The position numbers and the translations under genes are program-made. A stretch of 64,000 nucleotides of DNA. Source: Hyperoplus lanceolatus. Taxonomy: Eukaryota > Chordata > Actinopteri > Uranoscopiformes > Ammodytidae. The stretch lies in contig CM049405.1 of NCBI GenBank assembly GCA_026929865.2, forward strand, positions 17,315,001 to 17,379,000. Reading direction: 5' to 3'. Below the pieces are notes generated by a model. That model was not told the DNA's origin. It saw only the letters and a list, made by a program, of their open reading frames with translations, and did not search any database. Below, in pieces: positions 1-11,311 of this stretch. Position 1 is the first letter of the stretch; each line of letters opens with the position of its first letter.

Positions 1-578
1 TGCATAACAACACACCAGTAATATGATTTAAATAGTCCCTGCAAAATGTGTCTGCACTAACGATGCATTAGGCTACATGAAACAACATCTTGTTTATATT
101 CTTTAGTGCTTTTTATTGGAACAATTTGAAACTTGCACATGGCAAAGAGTTTGCACATTGTATTGATTATTCCACATCCACTCCCATACAATGGATCCAG
201 CATTATTTTATTTGGAAACAGTTTTTTCCATCTTCTGTTAATCTGTAAACTGAGAACACTAATTATGACTCATTACAACCACTTACTAATTGTTCATCAC
301 CACTAACCCCCTGAAGATAGCAGCCACACTTTAAATGCAGAACAGGTTTTGCTCCATAATAGTAGTACAAAAGGCTCTAAAATGTATAATGGTTACTGTC
401 GCTTTAACAGCAGTTAAGTTTAGTTTTCTGCCTGTTAGTCCGAGAGAGAGATTCATGCGAGCGCAAACAGGTGGCTCATTGTCCCTCTGTTACCTGCCTT
501 ATTATTTAATTCTCCTGTATTGAGTTCATGAAAATAAAACTGGAAGACAATCAGAGGATTGTAACACAGATTGTCAAG
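1..578. other. pkp4 intron sequence, nothing recognised
   Basis: AT-rich sequence with short spurious ORFs. I find no exon, repeat end or RNA gene here. Confidence 0.5.
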
Positions 579-880
579 CGCCCGCCTCCCCCGTTCTTTC
601 GCCTGTGTATCCACCAGCCTTCCTCTCATAAGGACCAGGGCAGGCAGTGCTGTGTACAGCGGCCGCTAATGCTGGCATGTGCGCCCGCCTCCCCGGTCGT
701 GTGGCGGTGTAGCCTTCTTCTCATAAGCATGGTCCTACAAAAAAGGTCCATGCAATGAACGACGGCCACCATCGCCGTCATGCGTGCCCCCCTCCACCCG
801 CTCGTTCGGCTGTCATAAGAGCACAAGAGCCCTCGTCTTTTTTTCTCCCTATCTCGTTGTTTTCACATGGCGATAAAAGC
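579..880. repeat. Three diverged tandem units of about 102 bp
   Basis: The motif GCGCCCGCCTCCCC followed by a G/T-rich segment and CTCATAAG recurs starting at 579, 681 and 782, a spacing of 102 and 101 bp. The third unit is the most diverged. This looks like an old minisatellite; the outer limits are approximate. Confidence 0.4.
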
Positions 881-1129
881 ATGGCACACAGGGCGCAGGC
901 GCACTGCAGACTACGTCACAGGTGCGCGCTCAGGATACTCTGGTTGGGAGGGGTGAGTGAGTGAGTTGCCAACTCATGTGGGTCTGTGAGGCAGAGAGCC
1001 ACAGGAAAGAGCGAGAGAAGCGAACACCAGCGAGTTTGCCGGTGGTGGCGGCGGCAAAAAAAAAAAACACATTACGTGCCAATTTGTATTCGATGGTCGC
1101 GATAGGGTCATTTTATACATCCCGAAGAG

Positions 1130-1180
1130 CACATCTCGCGATACATCGAATATATTCGATATATCGCCCAGCCCTACTGG
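1130..1180. mobile_element. Terminal fragment of an unclassified DNA transposon
   Basis: The CGATATATCGCCCAGCCCTA end resembles the common fish transposon terminus TAGGGCTGGGCGATA in reverse complement. No matching left end is visible, so it is one-ended or extends to the left in degraded form. Confidence 0.4.
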
Positions 1181-1305
1181 ATACCAGTCAGTAATTTGGA
1201 TGCAGTAAGATCTTGCATAATTGCATCACCCAAAACACATTTTAGGGCCAAATGCAAAGATAAATTACTGTATAATTCCAGGTCTCACGGATCTATCCTC
1301 TATGC

Positions 1306-2358
1306 CAGGGGTGTCAAACTCATTTTGGTTCGAGGGCCACATACAGCCTCTCTGATCTTAGGTGGGCCGGATCAGTAAAATAATGGCAAAATAACTCCAA
1401 ATCCCTAACTTTGTTTTTCAGTAATATGCTTTATCACTCAGCCTACATTTGTAACCTACATTATCACGGATCACAAGGGGTCTCTGTAGCCCCCAGGAAA
1501 TGTCTTAGTAAAGGTTGCTGCTGGCCATGGGAATAGGAAAAAATGTTGGGGTATTTTGCTCAAAGATGCCAATGTGCACTAATGAAATAAACAACTGTTT
1601 ATTTGAATACACAAATACAACAGGCACTGACCTTACAGTTGTCCAATTTGGTTTGCTATATGTACAGGGACAAATTTTGTGCAAACATGCAGACTGTACA
1701 AAATACAATTAAATAAAAGTGCAACTTCTACTGTTTTGAATTATTTTTAAATACAGAGGTTATTGGTTGTTTTGGAATTCGTTTTTCCCAATTTAAAACA
1801 TAATTTTCATTTTCATTTAACTTTTATTTATCCTCGAGAGACCAATTGAGGGGTGACCCTCATTTTCAATGATGTCGAGTCATAAAAATAAAGCAGCATG
1901 GAAAATTAGAAAATAAATCTTGTAGGCCTACACTAGCATGCTCCTGCTCGTTTTGCGCACACAGAGCCGCAGACACACCGCGCTTGCTAGTACATTAATT
2001 GTTCAGCACTAAAAATAAAAATAGTTTTATTTTTATTAAAAAGTAATAAAATAAAATGTACTAAAAATAAAAATGTTTTTTTTTTTGGTTTTTACTATGC
2101 CATAAAGCACTGGAGGAAACATTAATAGCGGTGAAGCAGGATTGCCATTTACCATTTCCCACGTTGCTAAAATGTGCTTTTTTATTTAGGCTGCCCCCTA
2201 ACGGCAGGAGTGAGCATTTCGGTTATTTCTTTAAAAATTCATAACTCCTCACAGGAATGGGCTAAAGACTTTTTTTTTTTGACATACTCAGAAATTTATG
2301 CTCTACAGGTCGCGGGCCTGATCAAATCATCTCGCGGGCCGTATGTTTGACACCCCTG
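1306..2358. mobile_element. Non-autonomous hAT element with 8-bp TSD CTCTATGC
   Basis: Terminal inverted repeats CAGGGGTGTCAAAC (left) and GTTTGACACCCCTG (right) are flanked by identical octamers CTCTATGC at 1298-1305 and 2359-2366. An 8-bp duplication with CAGGGG-type ends is the hAT signature. The 1,053-bp interior is AT-rich with no transposase ORF. Confidence 0.9.
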
Positions 2359-2488
2359 CTCTATGCCTTATTATAAACTTTCCATTTGGACGTAATAAGA
2401 CAGATATTACTAAAACAATTACTCCTCAGTGTATAGGTTGTGTCACTGTTTGTAAAATACCCACACGCTCCGTTGAGGCTTTATCAAG

Positions 2489-2972
2489 AAAGCCAGAAAT
2501 CTGGCTGGTGGTTTCAATTGGTTCTATCTAATGTGGTCGCACCAGAGCCCTTTATATGGTACTCTAGGGCGGACGTAACCTGATGACGACAGTGACGTGC
2601 ATGCGACGTCGAAGCCGTGATAGTAAACATCAAATATGGCTGCGGAATATGTTGTGTGAGTTTGAGACTGCTTTGGCCTCGACCCTTAACGATTTGGAAG
2701 ACGGCACTCAAATCTTTCATTAGCAAAGTGGAATGTTGTATTTTGCCAACCGACAACGGCAAACGTTTAATTTAACAGTTTAACAGCTGTTCGCTAAATG
2801 AAAGGGGCTTACGTCGCCTTGTGCATCGCTCTGATTGGTTGTAGTGCTATCCAACTGCGTGCAGTGGCATTTGAAATGCACGTGTAGGAGCCGCCCCTTG
2901 AGTTGGAAATTACTATTGATCGTGGCCAGACCCTCTATCGTTCAAGATATCAGGGTCTGGATTTCCAGGCTA
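2489..2972. mobile_element. TAGCCTGG-type MITE, degraded left end
   Basis: The interior is about 85-90% like the intact copy at 14014-14595, including GGGCGGACGTAACC, GTGACGTGCATGCG and the right end GGGTCTGGATTTCCAGGCTA. The left end is altered (AAGCCAGAAATCTGGCT) and no target duplication is visible. Confidence 0.7.
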
Positions 2973-3080
2973 AGTACATTAGCCTCTATTGTAAATCCCC
3001 TTAGCAACTTAAATGATATATGTATTTTTAACCAGGAGCAAAAGATGGTCCACATATTATGTGCTCATGAAGTGCAAATA

Positions 3081-4016
3081 GGGGAGAACGAGGTAAGTAG
3101 GCACACTTTTTACTCTAGTGAGAATTGCTTATCACCTAAACATCTTTCAATAGTCATTCCTACATTAAATTGAAGCTTAAGGTGTTGGCTTGAAATGTGT
3201 ACCCCTCACTTTTTCTATCTTATTGTAATAAAGAAGAAATTAATCATTAAAGACACCCTTACACATTGTGACAACCAACCCCATCAAGGGGTCGGTTGTC
3301 AAACACTATGGGGTTGTTTGTCACAATGTTATCTTAATGGGAATAATCTTAAAAAGAAGGCAAGCAAGTATAACTAAATTAGAAAGTTTAATTGCATTGT
3401 CAAGTTGCCTACATAACTTACTGTAGCCTTGGCAGCTGGTCTAGTTTGGGATGCACTGGGTTGTTTTGATTTTGTTGCCCTTTTTTCTTTTGCATGCTAG
3501 CTGCCTTTTCCTGCTCTATTCTTTCCTTCTCTGGGGTGTCAGTGAGGATACAGCTTGACAATTTCTTTCGTTATTGGGTTCCTTTTCTGGCTGCAGCCTT
3601 GAGATAACATGTGACAACCAACCCCCCAAAAAATTTGACGACCAACCCCAACTTGAATTTCTTGCTAGCATCAAGGCCAACAACCGTCTGACAACTAATT
3701 AGCTTGCTAACCACAATCTAAACTATAGTTTAACCTTCACACTTTGTATGGGTAACAAGTGTTTTGTTATAAACCCATTGTGTAAAAGCCTAAAAGAAAA
3801 ATACTAAGGAGCTAAATATTTTCAATTTGACATGAAAAACACAAACAGTCGTCTCACCTCAAATTCAGCAGTCTAACTCCAAGGAAGACTATGTAGGTGA
3901 CCTCTGATCCCAATTCTGGATAGTTACATACCAAAATTTCACAGACAGCGCTTTCTGGTTCCGAGATATAACGATTGTGACAACCAACCCGTGTGACAAA
4001 TTACCCCGTTCTCCCC
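3081..4016 (+). mobile_element. TA-flanked element, family 1, copy 1
   Basis: It begins GGGGAGAACGAGGTAAG and ends TTACCCCGTTCTCCCC, with TA on both sides (3079-3080 and 4017-4018). It is a 936-bp copy of the element at 19144-20088 and 46597-47505. The interior repeats motifs such as GTGACAACCAACCCC in both orientations, including a near-perfect hairpin at 3270-3300 with 13-bp arms and a 5-bp loop. No transposase ORF is seen. The TA target suggests the Tc1/mariner/pogo group, but the superfamily is not established. Confidence 0.8.
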
Positions 4017-4832
4017 TACAGTCAAAAATGCTAATGCACAAATAGATGTTACAATGAACTATGTAACACAGATAATATTTCAAAGCATTGTGCTATGACT
4101 ATGGCTGGCTACGAAGAAGTTTCAGTTTGTGTTAATAGTAGCGGCCCAAAAAGCGGTAGTGTTTTAAAAAGTTCCTCATAGCTCCTTTAATGTAAACATG
4201 CAGACACATTACGGTTACATCAATCAAAATATTTTATAATTATTCTGCGGCATTTTATTAGCTGTATAATTGATTTAATTTACAGCTGTCTATGCTGTGA
4301 ATGTCAACAATCCTGCTTGAAATCACTGCACCTCCAAATGTTCTATTTCTTTGACAGACGACATTGATATAAAACATCAGGCTAGTATGTGATGATATAA
4401 TACTGGTGTCAATCCTCCTTGACAGCGGGTCTGGGAAGCCCACAGGGATATTGTACGTGGTATTGAGCTGTACCAATGAACCTGACATGTCTACGCCGCG
4501 GCAGACAGGACAGAATGTGTGGTTACTGAGGCGTGATGATCAGGCAGCTTTGTGTCTTTGCTGACCAAGTGGGAATGAGTTCACAGAACAAACTCAGAAG
4601 CTCCACACTCCCTCCACACCGACAACTACGCTTCGCTGAGCAAACAACACTCCACTCTTATGCACATCCACAAACACGTGCCGTCACTGATAAAACATTT
4701 TTTTACTTAATAATATCCCTACATAGTCAGTTTTGTATATTTTCAATTCAGCTGAATTTTAAGGTGACTTGAGCGAATTGGTCAGGGAAAAAAAGCAATG
4801 ACATAATTGCTCAGATAACCCTTTAGCAATTA

Positions 4833-6443
4833 CAGTGTCGTGTGAAAGTTTGTGAACCCCTTGAGCCTTTTGGAATTTTATTTATGTTAACCATTATTAA
4901 TTAATTTTTTTCAATACCAGTATTTTTTATATGAAATAACAGATGTTTGTTTATCAATTCAACATTTTTCTTTTCCAGGAATTAATTGTTAAAATAGATA
5001 AAACAAATTATTTGACAAATGTTGTATGTGCAAAAGTTTGTGAACCCTAAGCTGCATTGCTTAAATCGAGCAAGGTAAACACAATCAGGTGGGCCAAATT
5101 GATTGATGAAATAGACCAATGTAATGAGAGATCTTTATGGAAGAAATTGGGCGCCACTAGATAAAACACGGATAAAACCAGGTCAGTTTAGGCCCACCAA
5201 ACTGAACCCATACAGGTCAGACATGCTAAAAGGGGAAAAAATCTCAGAAGATCTCGGGAATAGAGTTGTGATGCTGCACATTTGTTTGGGGACAGCTATA
5301 AATTAATTCAAAAAAAGTTTGAGCTCAATCGGTCCACCGTGAGGCAAATCATCTACAAATGGAGAGCTTTAAGAGTGACTGAACATCTGCCTAGAAGTGG
5401 ACTTCCTTCAAAAATATCTTCAAGCGCCACAAGAAAAGTATTTTTTTAGTTAAAAGCCAACCCACACATTACATCTAGTGATTTGCAGACCTCTCTTGCA
5501 ACATCTGGGACAGATGTGCATGGTTCCACAATAAGAAGAAAACTCAGTCAACATGGCTTTCAAGGGAGGGTTGCTGAAAAGCCTCTGCTCTCAAAAAAGA
5601 ACAAAACTGCTTGTCACAGCTTTGCCAGAGAGCACCTGGAGATACCTGAAGTCTTATTCTGTGGACAGATAAATCCAAAATTGATCTGTTTGGTCATAAC
5701 CAAAACCGCCATGTTTGGGCAAAAACGCAACTCTGCCTACCACCAACAGAACCTTCTCCCAAGTGAAGAATGGTGATGGCAAATGGTCTGCAAATCTCCA
5801 GATGTAATGTTTGGGTTGGCTTTTACCTGAAAAATCCCTTTTCTTGTGGTGCTTGAAGATATTTTTGAAGGAAGTCCACTTCTAGGCAGATGTTAAGTCA
5901 CTCTTAAAGCTCTCCATTTGTAGATGATTTGCCTCACGGTGGGCCGATGGAGCTCAAACTTTTTTATACGAATGTATAGCTGTCCCCAGACAAATGTGCA
6001 ACATCAAAACTCTATTCCTGAGATCCTCTGAGATTGTTTCCCCTTTGAGCATGTCTGACCTGTATGGGTTCAGTTTGGTGAGCCTAAACTGACCTGGTTT
6101 TATCTTTGTTTTATCTAGTGGCGCCCAATTTCTTCCCTAAAGATCTCTCACTACATTGGTCTATTTCATCAATCAGTTTGGCCCACCTGATTGTGTTTAC
6201 CTTGCTCGATTTAAGCAATGCAGCTTAGGGTTCACAAACTTTTGCACATACAACATTTGTCAAATAATTTGTTTTATCTATTTTAACAATTGATTTCTGG
6301 AAAAGAAAAATGTTGAATTGATAAACAAACATCTGTTATTTCATATAAAAAATACTGGTATTGAAAAAAAAATTGTTAATAATGGTTAAAATAAATAAAA
6401 TTCCAAAAGGCTCAAGGGGTTCACAAACTTTCGCACGACACTG
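4833..6443. mobile_element. Tc1-like foldback transposon with ~660-bp inverted arms
   Basis: Ends TACAGTGTCGTG and CACGACACTGTA put a TA duplication around a 1,611-bp element. The left arm (about 4833-5492) is repeated in reverse complement at about 5785-6443 with a few per cent divergence. Each arm holds the 5' region and the N-terminal Tc1 transposase helix-turn-helix (translation includes STVRQIIYKWRAL and HLPRSGLPSKIS). The spacer encodes, plus strand, the second helix-turn-helix and linker (LQTSLATSGTDVHGSTIRRKL, GRVAEKPLLS) up to where the first catalytic aspartate block should stand, then breaks off. The C-terminal catalytic half is missing, so the element is non-autonomous. Confidence 0.88.
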
Positions 6444-6605
6444 TATATCCATTACAAAATAACAGAGCAGGAAGGAAATATGTTTAGATTTAGCGTCCAA
6501 TCAGATTTGAGCACTGGGGTTTGCTTCATCACTATGCCATAAGGTTACACTACGGAATATGGCCACTGCTGTGAAGGATGAAATAACAATGTGTTGGATT
6601 GTGGC

Positions 6606-6630
6606 TTTGTGTGTGTGTGTGTGTGCGCGT
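6606..6630. repeat. (GT)n microsatellite near pkp4 exon
   Basis: Short GT/GC dinucleotide run ending 14 bp beyond the donor of pkp4 coding exon 2 on the intron side. Confidence 0.8.
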
Positions 6631-6643
6631 GTCTTCTCATTAC

Positions 6644-6756
6644 CTGCTGCTACCAGTGCCTGGCGACTCGGCCCCTAGTCTGCATCTTTCCAGCTGATTG
6701 GCCACAATCTGCCTCTCGACTTCCAGCTCCCTAGTTAGCCGCTCGAACTGTAGCTC
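6644..6756 (-). CDS. pkp4: pkp4 coding exon 2 (residues 44-80 of plakophilin-4)
   Basis: This internal exon begins [20 protein letters not shown] and continues [18 protein letters not shown] recognise it as the segment of plakophilin-4 (p0071) that follows the first coding exon; the human protein reads [20 protein letters not shown] here. It forms most of the N-terminal coiled coil, a heptad-rich charged helix. Plakophilin-4 is an armadillo protein of cell junctions and the midbody that binds cadherin tails. The minus-strand acceptor (CAG, 6759-6757) and donor (GTAATG, from 6643) are consensus. The exon is 113 nt: it enters in phase 0, matching the ATG exon, and leaves with two extra bases. 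The next exon was not found between 1 and 6643, so it lies left of the window. Identification is from recalled family sequence and is strong. Confidence 0.95.
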
Positions 6757-7204
6757 CTGCACAGAAACACAGGCACACACAAATAGACAAGGGACAGAGG
6801 GTCAGCAATGCAGCCTCATCAGAGAGACCTTTACATACTCTTATTGAAACATATGACACATGTGAAGTCAACATAAACAGGGCACGTTGAAAGATTGACA
6901 GCTTGCTCCCAAAGCATTGTGCCTCATCATGGTATTTAGGTTAATGATGACACAATCTGAGTTTGAGGCACTGCAAACAACCTCATTACAAAAAGGAATG
7001 TTGGCTTACAGGTATTAAAAAAAATAGAGACCAAGACCATGTATACACCCCCCCCCCTCCCACAGACACACACACTGTAATTTCTACAGCCCCCACAGAA
7101 AGATGAGCACCACTTCAATGTGTGATATTTAGCCTTGGTGGCACTGTTCCTATGGGAGTCGAGCAAAATTCGGCATTTGACTAATTATCCTGCCTGAGCC
7201 GAGC

Positions 7205-7330
7205 GCTTTTTTTTTTTTTTTTCTTTTTTTTTTATTGTTTTTTTTAAAAATAAGGTAATTTCTTTTTTTTATTTTAAAAAAAAAAACATTAAAAATAAAA
7301 AATAAAAAAAATATAAAAAATTAACAATTA
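7205..7330. repeat. Low-complexity T/A tract
   Basis: Long T runs followed by A-rich sequence; no terminal structure was identified. Confidence 0.7.
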
Positions 7331-7681
7331 CAAAAAAGTTTCCCTACATTACTTGCAAAGCTCTCTAGCTCCAAGCACTGCCTCATGTCACTCGTAAGTC
7401 ACGTACACAGTCCTTTGCAAGCAGAAAAATGATTGCACACACAGATACTCATTTGCATCCCTTAGAAATACCTTTTTACTCATACATACCACCTACCATT
7501 GCAGTTAAAAGGGTATCTGCACTCTAGCGTCAACACTTGTGTGATTCTTGTAAAAAAAAAAAAGCCTAACTCACCATTACTGTATATACAGATGGCAGGC
7601 TCATCCCCTTGTTATGTTTTGTATCCTTAGTCCCATGTAATGTCCATTACCATGGTCAGTTAGATTCACAGTCAGCTGCAT

Positions 7682-7853
<172 letters not shown>

Positions 7854-10204
7854 GCTCTTAGCGTCCTTTATGACCCAAGGAAGTTTAGTCACCCTACAAG
7901 ACTGAGACCAGCCTACTTTTCACACCTACCCTCCAATGATCCCTGGGGGTGCACTGAAATTTCCCTTCACATTGTAGATGTTGTAGCCCTACTCCCCCTC
8001 CCCCACACTACAGATTTATACCCTCTACTGCTCTCCTCTCCTTCAGTTGTAGATATGTCAAGCTTGACTGCAATGAGGGGGAGTAACTGGTAAGTCCTAT
8101 TTCCTTAATATAATGACATTTTTTCATGTGGCTGGGAAATGGATAAACTGCCATGAACAACCCTGATTACATCATGTGCTGCCGGTACGCAGATAGGATA
8201 AGATGGACCATTATCCATTCTAAAAATATAATTTGTGCCAAAAAGGAGATACATGGTGAATGAAGATCGATATAGTTACCGTATTTTAAAAAAACTGTGT
8301 TTTATTTATACAAAAACAAAACAAACAGCATGCAATGGACTGGGGCTGTTTCCTCTGGTAACATTTTCATTTAGTAATATTCAAAATCCAATTCACGATC
8401 AAAACAGAACATGCCCCCATTTTGAAGTGTGAACCAATTTTTATTGAACAAAAGTGCAGTTAACAAGGCACAGCTAATCTGCAGGACAAATACAATTCTG
8501 AAAGAAGCTTCCCAGGGGTTCCCCCAGTGGAACGCTTTTTAATATGAAGCAGCAGCAGCAGGAATTATTTAGTTTGCATTAGGAGCAACAAAACACAGCA
8601 AATACATTACCTGTACAGCTGTGGTCAGGCTGATATTCTTTGAAGAAAACAGTCAAAGTCAAACCACACTGCAAGTCACAGAAATTAAGTTACAAGCTCT
8701 AAACAAGGTGTAAAATTATTTTTGTTAGTATTTATTTAGTAATCGATGTGTGAGAGAGAGGGGGGGGGGATCCAAAACACAGTCTGACTGCTTCATGATA
8801 CAAATCTAGAATTAGTCCAGTGTGAAATTCTGCCCCCAGTGTGCTAGGGAGGGAACATAAGGTGAAAGTGACAAGTGCGTGGTATAATCCATATGGACAC
8901 ACAGATGACAGAGGCACGGAAGAGAGAGAACATTCGAATATTTAAATACAGTTTACTCCGACTAGATATGGTAGTCTGGAAGCACCAGGGCCATTGTCTA
9001 CATTTGGAAATGGTCATGTAGATGAGTGCAAATGGGACTCATAAAGTATAAATCCCATTCCTTACTGACATAAATATGCATTTTCTTATTCCCCATGCAA
9101 ACCCCCATACCTAGAAAGAATCATGTTGCATTTGTTAAGCTTATTGGATTACAGTATGTGTGTGATTTATGAATATATAGCACATGCTTACGGAAAAAGA
9201 CTCAACATATGGTGAAAGACAGACCAAACTGTTTTGTTTAAATGAAGCTAGAAATGTCCTGCTCCTGCAAATGTCTCTATTCCTGGCTCACCCATTGTTG
9301 TGCCTTCTTTCTTTTAAGCTCATTATTGAATCGTTGTGTGTGGCAGCGTCTCACCTTCTCAGGTCCGGCCGCTTCATCTTACCCGGCACCTCTCATTGTT
9401 CAGTGTCAAATGCAAGTGGTGGAAATAAACAGCTATGCCTTTCTTAATACTTCACACATGGAATAGGCTGGCCTTCAATCATTCTCATTAGATGGTCCGT
9501 GATTTTGATCAAGCACAGCAGAGCGAGAGAGACATCTGTTGCAGCCATAAGGCACAGAGGTCTTTGTCACTACTGATATCCAGAACCGCTCCAAGCCTAA
9601 AGCAGTATGATCATCCTGCTTGTGTGCCCGCCCCAGCCCTGCTGTTTTCTGACCCTGGAGAGGCATTGAGGCAGGCCAAAGTTTAATGCATTGAGATCTG
9701 TCCTCCGGGTCTTTTCTATCACTTGACAAACTACTGCAACCCTGTTCTTGGTGGTAGTATCTCTGTGTCCAACCTCCGTCATATTGTTTTTATTTTGTAT
9801 ATACTCCTAAGTAATTTTTTAGAGAGCCCAATTTCTTTAAGGATAGCAAACACTTTTGAGAATGACGTGGACTGCAAGAGTCAGGTGGCCGATTCTCTGA
9901 CCCTATCTTCCTAGAGCGGTTTCATGCCTGATAGTTTGCTTATAGATGGCCTCCTTGGTTTGCACCAGATGACAGAATTATACATTGTTACATTTTTCAA
10001 CAGGTTCGGTTCTCTTTCACTCTCATGGTTTCCTCTGATCCGAAGCGCTTGGTGAATTATACAGAAAGAATTTACAGGAAGTACATCGTCTTCCTCATCC
10101 CATAATGTATAGCTTAGCTGTGCTACGGGGACTCTTTATGAAGTGTTTCTTGCAGTTGAGCCAGAATAAGTCGGTCACATTGTCATCACAAATGGACTGC
10201 ACCA

Positions 10205-10376
10205 GAGTTTGTTTAGAAGCGTACCTAAAGCAGGCATCGGTACACTTGTTTTGTCCACTTTTAGTGCACACCGGAGTGTGACTGCTGTGTTCTCACCTGC
10301 CCAAACAAACCACAGCAATGGTGGAAACAAGTTTGTTTCAATCAAACCAAACATGGCAGGTGTGAAAGTGCCCCTC
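10205..10376. mobile_element. Diverged fragment resembling the Harbinger-like MITE end
   Basis: GTTTGTTTCAATCAAACCAA followed by ACATGGCAGGTGTGAAAGTG resembles the right end of the element at 62932-63958 (GTTCGTTTCAACCGAACTAA, ACACGGCATGTGTGAATACA). CTTGTTTTGTCC and AGTGTGACTGCTGT upstream also correspond. No left end or duplication was found. Confidence 0.4.
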
Positions 10377-11288
10377 GGCAGCCAGATAGCCACCAAAGAG
10401 CCAACAAGAAACCCTCATGCTGGGTTAACTGCCCTTAGATAACTTAGAGGATTACTGCCACGCCTCTTTACCATCACATCCTCAGGCTTTCCTTTGCACA
10501 CACAAAATAACTCTTTCAAACAAATTTCAACAGACCTCTCTTATTCTGCGCGACTCATTAAGAATATTATGAAAATCCAATATATCCATAATCCATAATA
10601 AGCTTGTGATAGCACTGGGCTCTGAGCCAAAGCTGGGCCCTGGTCTGATGAAACAAGGCCAAGGATAACTCTCGAAGACTGGGCTTATACTAGCCATGGA
10701 GAGGGAGTACTCACTGCTCTGTGTAATTCATTGCATTTTCCATGCTTGGCCTCTACACAGAATGGGACACATCTATTCAGCGTAACGATCCACTAAGTCA
10801 GACTGAGCGCAGCAGTAATGACCATTAAACGAGGCTTGTGCTTATTTAACGGGTGTGGGCCAAGCCTTGGTCGGTACCAGGCTTAGTGGGGAAATAGAGT
10901 TCTTGTTGGTACAGGAGAGCTGGCCACCCATTGTCCATGTCGTCTAATGCTTTCATTTGCCATTACAATGAGCCTGGTGGGCCTGATCTGCCCGTAGTCC
11001 AAAAGCTGATTCAGATCCTGTCCCCTTGTGTCCTCAAACAGGCCCTAAAGAAACAGATGACACACGGCAGCAGACTACGCAACGGATATACAGGCCCCCT
11101 CGTCATCTTTATGGATGCTGACAATACAAGACCCATCTGAAATGCCTGAAGTGGCTGCTGCCCGCTGCTGCTTCAGCACATAGACTGTAGTGCAGCATAG
11201 ATAACAGAGGCTTACGCAAACATAAACCCAAATGCCACACAGCTATATTATCATATATTGAGGTACACTACAGCCCTACCACAACACT

Positions 11289-11311
11289 ACGTGACATAAG
11301 TTATGTCACGT
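11289..11311. repeat. 23-bp near-perfect palindrome
   Basis: ACGTGACATAA and TTATGTCACGT surround one central G. It may be a dimeric transcription-factor site or chance. Confidence 0.5.

Noticed and set aside
4258-4488. Minus-strand ORF considered as the next pkp4 exon
   Set aside because: No similarity to the p0071 segment after [10 protein letters not shown] and no fitting acceptor in the required phase.
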